Source: Endomicrobiia bacterium (lineage in GTDB: Bacteria > Elusimicrobiota > Endomicrobiia > Endomicrobiales > Endomicrobiaceae). From it: DNA of 15,778 bases. The first letter of the stretch is position 1. Each line of letters opens with the position of its first letter. The stretch is taken from positions 1 through 15,778 of the forward strand of contig WQUP01000042.1 of NCBI GenBank assembly GCA_009782015.1, given 5' to 3'. A program made the position numbers and the translations under genes. Shown one piece after another: positions 1 through 5,562 of the stretch. Under the pieces are notes generated by a model. That model did no database searches and had not been told where the DNA came from. It was given only the letters and a program-made list of their open reading frames with translations.

Positions 1-97
1 AAACCATAGCGAATGCGCATCTAGCGGCAGTTTTTTTGCTTACTTTTTGAACGCCTGCAAAAAGTAAGGCGGAGGTTGGGAGGCGCAGCGCTCCCCA
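1..97. repeat. Dispersed hairpin repeat, copy 1 (left edge)
   Basis: This stretch matches 15006-15100 over its whole length at most positions. The best-kept parts are CATAGCGAATG near the start and GGCGGAGGTTGGGAGGCGC near the end. It contains a perfect 11-bp stem (39-49 with 58-68, 8-nt loop). A second smaller stem, GGGAG with CTCCC, follows around 78-95. The copy may be cut by the window edge. No coding frame is evident. The sister copy abuts a gene start, while this one lies more than 250 nt before proB. Confidence 0.8.
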
Positions 98-279
98 AAC
101 GATAAAGTTAATGGGCGCGTTAAAAGTATATAATTTCAAAGTTCAATCTCTTTTAGGTTCCCCATTTTTAGAATTTTCGTGAGTGAAATTGTCAAACAAT
201 AAACAAAACTGGAAAGTTAGGTACGCAGCAAAGAGGGTTTTTTAATGTATTGGCCGCGGACATTGGCTCGCGGACTTTA

Positions 280-308
280 TTGAAAAAACAGCTGCAAAAG
301 TGTAAAAT
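280..308 (+). promoter_or_regulatory. Sigma-70-type promoter for proB
   Basis: TTGAAA at 280-285 and TAAAAT at 303-308 are separated by 17 nt, which is the optimal spacing. Transcription would begin near 315, inside the palindrome at 308-333. This is a sequence-only prediction. Confidence 0.5.
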
Positions 309-333
309 CTAAAGCGTGTTAACACGCTCTAGA
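308..333. promoter_or_regulatory. 26-nt palindrome overlapping the proB start site (possible operator)
   Basis: A perfect 16-bp palindrome centred on GTTAAC (313-328) is extended by TCTA and TAGA arms with one mismatch. It starts at the last base of the predicted -10 and ends 20 nt before the proB ATG. The position suits a repressor operator. It could also form an RNA hairpin in the leader, but no U-run follows, so a terminator is unlikely. Confidence 0.5.
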
Positions 334-353
334 CAAAACAGCCGGAAGGGAAA

Positions 354-1442
354 ATGAAAATAATAATAAAAGTCGGAACCAGCACGCTGACCGATAAAGA
401 CGGGCTCCTCAATAAAAAATATATTGCAAATCTTGCAGGCTGCATCTCAAACCTTCAAAAAAACAAACACGAAGTCGTAATAGTAAGTTCCGGCGCGATC
501 GGCGCGGGAATGGGTTGTCTTAAACTTATAAAAAAACCCAAGACGCTGAGGGAAAAACAGGCTCTTGCCGCCGTAGGACAGCCGCTTATAATGAATGCCT
601 ACGCCGAAGCTTTTTCCGGTTATTGCGTAAGCGTCGCGCAGGTGCTTTTGACGCGCGACGATTTTGACAACAGGACAAAGTATATAAACGCCAGAAACAC
701 TCTCTCCGAGCTGACGGACAGAGGCATAATTCCGGTAATCAACGAGAACGATACCGTGGCGGTTGACGAGATAAATTTCGGAGACAACGATACTCTCGCC
801 GCTTTGGTGGCCGCGGCCGTTGACGCCGACAAACTTGTGATATTTACCGATGTGGACGGCCTTTATGACGGGCATCCTTCAAACGGAAAACTCATAGACA
901 GGGTTGAAAAGATTACCGAGGAAATAGAAGCTTTTGCCACCGGCGGATCTTCAAGCGGCAAAGGCACCGGCGGCATGAAGACTAAAATTGCGGCGGCGAA
1001 GATAGCCGCGGCTTCGGGCGTAGAGACAGTCATAACAAACGGCTCAAAGCCGGAACTTTTGGAAAAAATAGTGTCCGGCGCGCAGTGCGGCACGTCGTTT
1101 GCGGCAGTAAAACAAAGACTTGAAGCCAAAAAAAGCTGGATTGCTTTCGGCAAAAAACCGAAAGGCAATATTTTTGTAGATAAAAAAGCCGCGCAAGCTT
1201 TGACCTCAGGGGGCAAAAGCCTTCTTGCCGCAGGCATAACTAAAGTCAGCGGAACATTCAAGCGCGGCGATACAGTTTACGTAACGGATTCGGACACAAA
1301 AAGAAATTTTGCCGCAGGGCTTGTAAATTTTGACAGCGGCGAGATGCAGCTTATCAAAGGCAAAAAAACGTCAGAAATAAAAAAAATGATGGAGTATGCG
1401 GAAGACGAGGTAATACACAGGGACAATCTTGTAATACTATGA
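354..1442 (+). CDS. proB: Glutamate 5-kinase
   Basis: This enzyme phosphorylates L-glutamate with ATP, the first and feedback-regulated step of proline synthesis in the cytoplasm. At 362 residues it matches the usual two-domain bacterial form. The amino acid kinase domain shows KVGTST (6-11), SSGAIGAG (45-52), NENDTV (130-135), GDND (143-146) and GTGGMKTK (204-211). A PUA domain follows from about residue 273 to the end. The start is supported by GGAAGGG about 4 nt upstream. The partner gene proA is not in the window. The stop codon overlaps the next gene's start by 4 nt (ATGA), so the two are probably translated together. A good promoter and a palindrome lie directly upstream. The family assignment is secure; the regulation is inferred. 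Confidence 0.97.
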   Translation: MKIIIKVGTSTLTDKDGLLNKKYIANLAGCISNLQKNKHEVVIVSSGAIGAGMGCLKLIKKPKTLREKQALAAVGQPLIMNAYAEAFSGYCVSVAQVLLTRDDFDNRTKYINARNTLSELTDRGIIPVINENDTVAVDEINFGDNDTLAALVAAAVDADKLVIFTDVDGLYDGHPSNGKLIDRVEKITEEIEAFATGGSSSGKGTGGMKTKIAAAKIAAASGVETVITNGSKPELLEKIVSGAQCGTSFAAVKQRLEAKKSWIAFGKKPKGNIFVDKKAAQALTSGGKSLLAAGITKVSGTFKRGDTVYVTDSDTKRNFAAGLVNFDSGEMQLIKGKKTSEIKKMMEYAEDEVIHRDNLVIL

Positions 1443-2812
1443 TAAAGAAAACGGCAGCTGTATTGATTGCTTTAACTTTCTGCTTGGCGCCTCTGTTTGC
1501 CGCTATGAGCAGGAAGAAAGTCGTTTCCGGAAACGACGTTTTTTATGTCTATTACGACGAAAAAGGCGCGGAAGTCGCGAAAGAAAAAATTCTCAAAAAC
1601 GGTTCGTCCGAATTTGTTTACGGTTTTAAGATAAACGGCGAAGTAAAAGAGACCGGCGATAACGGCGTCATAACTTATATGTGGAGTTATAAGGACAATA
1701 AGAAAAACGGTCCGTGCTACCGCTTCTATCCTTCGGGCAAAAAGATGGAGGAGTTTACTTACAAAAACGGAGTCTTGGACGGTCCGTCAAAAAAATATAG
1801 CGAGGACGGAAAAGTCACTGAGGCCGCGGATTATGTAAACGGCAAAATCTCTACCTTGGAAAATTTTCTTGAAAACGGAAACCGCTGGAAATACTCGTAT
1901 AAAAACGACAAATTAAACGGAACTTCTTACCTTTACGACAGCCAGAACAGGCTCATCGAAAGCAAGACTTACAAGGATAACGTTTTAAACGGCAGTTCAA
2001 AAAAATACTATCTTTCAAGCGCGGTAAAATCAGAAACGGAATACGTAAACGGCAAACCGGAAGGCTACTCGCACTACTACGACGAAAAAGGGCGCGAGGT
2101 CAGCACTGTCTTGTACAAAAATGGCAAAGAAGTAAACAAAATACGGCATTTGTCCGAGCAGGATGCGGATCAGTCGAAAACTCCGGTAAAAGCGTCGCTT
2201 GAAAAAAGCGGCGGGCAGAAATCTCTTAGGTGGCAGGGGCCGGCCAGCATGCATATGGCGGACAGCAAAAGAATGATAAACGAAATAAAGTTTTTCGTCA
2301 AAGACGGCGGCAATATGAACGGCGTATTCAAAGCATACTACAAAAACGGGCAGACGCGTTATGAAGGGCGTTTCGCAAACGGCCGCCCGGAAGGAATTTT
2401 TAAAGCGTACTCTCCGGAAGGCAAAGTCGTTTCCGCGGATAATTATTCGCGCGGCAGGATAAACGGGACTTCAAAACTCTATTACCTCTCCGGAGAAAAG
2501 CTCGCCGAGTACAGATATAAAGACGGAGTTCTTGAAGGCGTGTCGTCGGTTTACAATAAAGACGGCAGCGTATTGAGCCAGGTGAGCTATCGCAAAGGTT
2601 TGATGCACGGAACAATAAAGAATTTTTACGATAACAAAGGGCTTTGTTTCGAGGGGTATTTTTCAGACGGCGAGCCGGTAGGGCAGATAAGATATTACTT
2701 TTACGGAGATACCAACAAACTCCAATACCTGATAGAGTTCAACAAAGGCAGGATGACGAAAAGCACGGCATTTTCAAGAGACGGATTTGTGTCGTATGAA
2801 GCCCTTTACTAG
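1439..2812 (+). CDS. Exported MORN-like (YwqK-type) repeat protein
   Basis: This 457-residue protein begins with a signal peptide (MIKK, hydrophobic stretch to about residue 20, likely cleavage near LFA-AM), so it should act outside the cytoplasm. The rest is a tandem series of roughly 20-25-residue units of the type YKNGVLDGPSKKYSEDGK. These form two blocks (about 45-225 and 285-450) joined by a less regular linker. The units match the MORN variant repeat seen in proteins often named 'YwqK family antitoxin', a label that says little about function. No catalytic motif was found. It overlaps proB by 4 nt, but no metabolic link to proline synthesis is evident. It may simply share the transcript. 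The repeats could bind protein, glycan or membrane surfaces; that is inference. Confidence 0.88.
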   Translation: MIKKTAAVLIALTFCLAPLFAAMSRKKVVSGNDVFYVYYDEKGAEVAKEKILKNGSSEFVYGFKINGEVKETGDNGVITYMWSYKDNKKNGPCYRFYPSGKKMEEFTYKNGVLDGPSKKYSEDGKVTEAADYVNGKISTLENFLENGNRWKYSYKNDKLNGTSYLYDSQNRLIESKTYKDNVLNGSSKKYYLSSAVKSETEYVNGKPEGYSHYYDEKGREVSTVLYKNGKEVNKIRHLSEQDADQSKTPVKASLEKSGGQKSLRWQGPASMHMADSKRMINEIKFFVKDGGNMNGVFKAYYKNGQTRYEGRFANGRPEGIFKAYSPEGKVVSADNYSRGRINGTSKLYYLSGEKLAEYRYKDGVLEGVSSVYNKDGSVLSQVSYRKGLMHGTIKNFYDNKGLCFEGYFSDGEPVGQIRYYFYGDTNKLQYLIEFNKGRMTKSTAFSRDGFVSYEALY

Positions 2813-2825
2813 AAGCCGAGCGAGC

Positions 2826-2840
2826 CGCCCTTGGCGGCGA
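2826..2840. repeat. Short GC hairpin after the MORN gene
   Basis: GCCGCC and GGCGGC form a perfect 6-bp stem with a 3-nt loop, 13 nt after the stop codon. No T-run follows, so it is not a typical intrinsic terminator. It directly precedes the octamer arrays. Confidence 0.5.
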
Positions 2841-2963
2841 AGATTGGAAGTTTAGATGTTCCATTGCCGTACGCCGTTGCTAAGCTTCCAAACTTCCAAG
2901 CCTCTAATCTTCAGCCGTTATTGCCGTTGCTCAGCTTCCCAACTTCCCAGCTTCTCAACTTCT
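2839..2963. repeat. Octamer word arrays in inverted and direct arrangement
   Basis: Three blocks repeat with a period of exactly 8 nt. They are 2839-2862 (GAAGATTG, GAAGTTTA), 2884-2915 (GCTTCCAA, ACTTCCAA) and 2932-2963 (CAGCTTCC, CAACTTCC). The first block is the reverse complement of the same word family as the other two, giving an inverted pair. In addition 2873-2900 and 2923-2950 form a 28-nt direct repeat whose three differences are all A versus C. The last block lies inside the 3' end of the leftward radical-SAM gene. Confidence 0.85.
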
Positions 2964-4291
2964 GCCTTTCTCCAAACGCCCGACTCTTCCATGCAAAGAT
3001 AAACCGCAGCCTTTGATTTCTTCGATTTTATCTTTTCAGCCATAAATCTAAACATTTCATTTCTAATGTCTTCGTGATATCTCAGCTTGTAATCTTTCCC
3101 GAGCAGCAGCTCTCCGTCCAGTATTTTTGAATCCGGAAATCTGTTTTCGATTATTGTTTTTTGAGCGGCGGGCATTCTAAGCGCGCCGAGGCTTATCCAC
3201 TTTATGCTGTCCGCCGGCACAATGTCGAAAATCATGTCCACAGTATCGCCGTATCCGCGCATCCACCCGTCGTAAAATATCATCGGGTCAAAATGAAACG
3301 CCGTGGAAAAACCGGCGCGCGCGCATTCTTTTGCGGCTTTCAGGCGCGCTTCAATATCGGGCGCTTTAAACTCGTTTTCCTCAGCCATCTTTACGGAATT
3401 GACGCTCCATGCCGCAACGATATTTTTCGCGCCGCCGCTTTTGAGAAGATTTTCAATATTGACGCTTTTTGTTTTAAACTCCAAAAAGAGGCTTTGCCTC
3501 TCTTTGAAAAAAGAGATTATAGGTTTTGAAAATTCCGTTATATTGTCAAACACGAGCGAATCCGTAAACTCTCCGCTGCCTATTCTTTTAGCGCCGAAAA
3601 ATCCGCCGGCTGCCGCAGGCAGCTTTTCATCTTTAAGGTATTCGTTGATGTTGAATGGAATAACTATTCCGGGAACATTCTGGTAGCCCTGCAAAAAGCA
3701 ATAGCTGCATTCGTAAGGGCATCCCATGCCAAGATTCATTATGGAATATCCGCAGTTCACTACGCCGGAAGTGCACGGGCATTTCTTGAAAAAATCATAC
3801 TTCTCTTCGGTTAAAAACAGATTATCGCAGCGTCCGTTGTAATCGCTGACGGAAAAAGAGTTTTCTTTCATGAACTCTTTCAGCGAAGGTATTTCAGTGT
3901 AATTGGCTTTCGGAAACATCGTTTTTACTCTTTCAAAAAGCTCTGTTTCCGCAGCCTCTTTCTGAAAATATACGTTTTTCGGGCTGAACGCCTGCAGCCG
4001 TACGTCAGCCTTCATTTGCGGATCGATTTCATATTTCGGGAGATAAAAAGAATCGTAAGAAGTTTTTCCGAAAGTTGACGGATAACGCCTTTTGAGGAGA
4101 GCTTCTTTTACCGAGGCATAATCGTTTGCCGGCAAAGCCGGCAGGCTTGCTGCCAGAGAATCTAAAACTGCTAAAGGCGGCACGCCTTCTCTTTTTGCTA
4201 TTTCTTCTATCAGGCGCAGCGTTTCCCGCGTTTTATTCACGCCGAATTTCTGAAAACGCATAAGGAAAGCTTCGTGAAGTTTATCTGTCAT
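2918..4291 (-). CDS. Radical SAM protein, spore photoproduct lyase (SplB) family
   Basis: The protein has 457 residues. C191, C195 and C198 form a CX3CX2C motif (CPYECSYCFLQGYQ), the signature of the SPL branch of radical-SAM enzymes, which would bind a [4Fe-4S] cluster and cleave S-adenosylmethionine. Later segments (LEFKTKSVN, AAWSVNS, FHFDPMIFYDGW, ISLGALRMP) also fit that family. The roughly 190 residues before the cluster exceed the shorter N-terminus of Bacillus SplB. The start at 4291 was chosen because GGAGAG lies just upstream; a longer frame would translate the palindromic repeat at 4304-4370. The last 15 or so residues (from AEVEKLGS) are encoded by an octamer array and probably replace the original end. 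It is probably co-transcribed with the upstream phosphorylase gene. A role in DNA repair is plausible, but the substrate is unknown and nothing here indicates sporulation. Confidence 0.86.
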   Translation of the reverse strand: MTDKLHEAFLMRFQKFGVNKTRETLRLIEEIAKREGVPPLAVLDSLAASLPALPANDYASVKEALLKRRYPSTFGKTSYDSFYLPKYEIDPQMKADVRLQAFSPKNVYFQKEAAETELFERVKTMFPKANYTEIPSLKEFMKENSFSVSDYNGRCDNLFLTEEKYDFFKKCPCTSGVVNCGYSIMNLGMGCPYECSYCFLQGYQNVPGIVIPFNINEYLKDEKLPAAAGGFFGAKRIGSGEFTDSLVFDNITEFSKPIISFFKERQSLFLEFKTKSVNIENLLKSGGAKNIVAAWSVNSVKMAEENEFKAPDIEARLKAAKECARAGFSTAFHFDPMIFYDGWMRGYGDTVDMIFDIVPADSIKWISLGALRMPAAQKTIIENRFPDSKILDGELLLGKDYKLRYHEDIRNEMFRFMAEKIKSKKSKAAVYLCMEESGVWRKAEVEKLGSWEAEQRQ

Positions 4292-4303
4292 TTGACTCTC
4301 TCC

Positions 4304-4370
4304 GTCATTGCGGGCTCCGACCCGCAATCCATCATTTACTGTGAGATTGCAGGTCGGAGCCCGCAATGAC
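4304..4370. repeat. GTCATTGCG-family inverted repeat
   Basis: Two 26-nt arms (4304-4329 and 4345-4370) are inverted copies with one mismatch and a 15-nt loop. Each arm is itself a small hairpin; for example ATTGCGGG at 4307-4314 pairs with CCCGCAAT at 4321-4328. It lies between two leftward genes and ends directly against the Shine-Dalgarno of the downstream one. In the message the hairpin would sit just before that ribosome site. Confidence 0.93.
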
Positions 4371-4385
4371 AGATGGGAGATGAGG

Positions 4386-5084
4386 TTAGATAACCTCGTT
4401 TGCAAAATCCAAAATCATCTTTGCCAGTTTTTTTCTTGCAGCGGCGATTGAGCTTTTTGTCTTTTCCGCAAGCTTTTGACCGACGGGGCTTTTTTCGATA
4501 TGGTCTGCGGCGTACATGAAACACGCGGCGTGCGCGCCTATTGTCCTCGCTGCCGAGAAAACTATCGAAGATTCCATATCCACGGCGTAAATGCCGTTTT
4601 TCTTAAACCAGCCGGCATACTGCTCTTCAAGGACAAGCGAACTCACGCATGCGCTATTTGCGCTTATCAGATCTTCGTACGGGTATCTGCTATAAAATTT
4701 CGCGGTCAGCCCGGCATCAGCTTCGACGAAATCCGGAGTTTTGTCAAAAGAAAGCATCCTTGATGCCAGCATCCTTGAGAAACTTTCAAGATTGCACGCT
4801 TTGGCGGACATTATAAGATCGCCGGATTCCAGATCCCCGCATACGCCGCAGCTGCCGAAAAGAATTATATTTTCGCATTTGCTGTCTTTAAGATACAAAA
4901 CCGTATCGCCGGCGAGAAAATTGTTTTTCATAGCAATAACCGTCGCGTTTTTCGTTTTTGAAGTTTTGACAAAAAAGCCGTTTTCCGATTCCTTTGAAAA
5001 TAGCGGCAAATCATAGCTTTGGCATAAGATGCAGTTTTTGAGCACGTCATTTTTTTCTATGCCGAAATAATCTTTAAAATTCAT
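4386..5084 (-). CDS. Nucleoside phosphorylase-like protein (PNP/UDP family)
   Basis: This is a 232-residue protein, close to the usual size for the PNP/uridine phosphorylase fold. The Gly-rich strand end LFGSCGVCGDLESGD (about 85-100) resembles the phosphate-binding loop region. The segment AVDMESSIVFSAA matches the family's ribose-binding MES motif. The later YAADHIEKSP corresponds to the region with the base-contacting Asp. The family cleaves the N-glycosidic bond of nucleosides with phosphate or water. The exact substrate (purine nucleoside, methylthioadenosine or futalosine-like) cannot be told from the sequence. The start has AGGGA about 6 nt upstream. It is the first gene of a leftward pair with the SPL-family gene, 94 nt apart. 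Confidence 0.82.
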   Translation of the reverse strand: MNFKDYFGIEKNDVLKNCILCQSYDLPLFSKESENGFFVKTSKTKNATVIAMKNNFLAGDTVLYLKDSKCENIILFGSCGVCGDLESGDLIMSAKACNLESFSRMLASRMLSFDKTPDFVEADAGLTAKFYSRYPYEDLISANSACVSSLVLEEQYAGWFKKNGIYAVDMESSIVFSAARTIGAHAACFMYAADHIEKSPVGQKLAEKTKSSIAAARKKLAKMILDFANEVI

Positions 5085-5104
5085 AAACTTTCCCTGTTTG
5101 CCAT

Positions 5105-5133
5105 TTGGTTTTAGTTCGCTCTGTCGTTATAAA
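5105..5133 (+). promoter_or_regulatory. Possible promoter for the small membrane protein
   Basis: TTGGTT at 5105-5110 and TATAAA at 5128-5133 are separated by 17 nt. The gap lies between divergent genes, and the AT-rich core also reads TATAAT on the minus strand, so it may serve both directions. The -35 is weak. Confidence 0.35.
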
Positions 5134-5221
5134 TTATATAAAATAAACAGGCGCGCCGCGATTGAAGAAATCAATATAAATTTGTATAAGTATCGCAGAT
5201 GACGCAATACCGGAGGGTATT

Positions 5222-5383
5222 ATGCACGACAGCCATAAATTTTGGATAATGATTGCTATTTTTCTCGTGGTAATGGGACTTCTTGTCGGAATGTTTTTGA
5301 CCGCTACGCCGGACAAGATGAAAAGCGTGGTCGAAAAACAAAAAAAACAGCAAACGACGGAACAGACGAATAACGGCAATTAA
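5222..5383 (+). CDS. Small single-pass membrane protein, 53 residues
   Basis: An ATG preceded by GGAGG with a 5-nt gap opens a frame of 53 codons ending in TAA at 5381-5383. After a short start (MHDSHKFW) there is a hydrophobic segment of about 20 residues (roughly 8-28). It is followed by a polar tail rich in Lys, Gln and Thr, ending in NNGN. The shape suggests an inner-membrane anchor with a charged tail. No family was recognised. Strong ribosome site, membrane-segment composition and its own possible promoter support it as real. It converges on the helicase gene across the repeat element at 5384-5559. Confidence 0.72.
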   Translation: MHDSHKFWIMIAIFLVVMGLLVGMFLTATPDKMKSVVEKQKKQQTTEQTNNGN

Positions 5384-5559
5384 GAATTACGAATCGGGTC
5401 TCTCTAAAAACTCAGGATTTTGGACTTTTTTAGCTGTCACCCTGCGCGCAGTCGCAGGGTCTATAAAAATTGTCGTCGATATTTATAGATTCTGCGACTT
5501 CGCTGATGCTCCGCGCAGAATGACAAACAGGGTTTTTAGAGAGAGCCAATTTGTAATTG
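5384..5559. repeat. Nested inverted repeat between converging genes
   Basis: Outer arms at 5384-5413 and 5530-5559 are inverted copies. Both contain the ATTACGA-type word and TCTCTCTAAAAAC, the second arm as its reverse complement. The core (5435-5525) is a second inverted pair. Its left half has a CCCTGCG/CGCAGGG hairpin; its right half, reversed, is the same sequence with TTCTGCG/CGCAGAA and about 11 extra nt in the loop. The two stems differ by compensatory pairs. The element starts one base after the membrane-protein stop and ends 3 nt before the helicase stop, so it may separate or end both transcripts. Confidence 0.9.
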
Positions 5560-5562
5560 TTT

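Larger units (their letters stand above)
98..353. other. Non-coding leader region before proB
   Basis: No open frame with coding character was seen here. There is a TATAAT-like hexamer at 129-134 without a good -35. An imperfect direct repeat of TTGGC plus CGCGGAC lies at 250-261 and 263-275. The promoter and palindrome listed separately occupy the last 75 nt. Confidence 0.6.

Noticed and set aside
2831..3016. 61-codon plus-strand frame after the MORN gene
   Set aside because: It is the translation of the octamer arrays plus the antisense of the radical-SAM gene end.
4292..4405. N-terminal extension of the radical-SAM frame upstream of 4291
   Set aside because: It translates the palindromic repeat at 4304-4370; a proper Shine-Dalgarno precedes the ATG at 4291.
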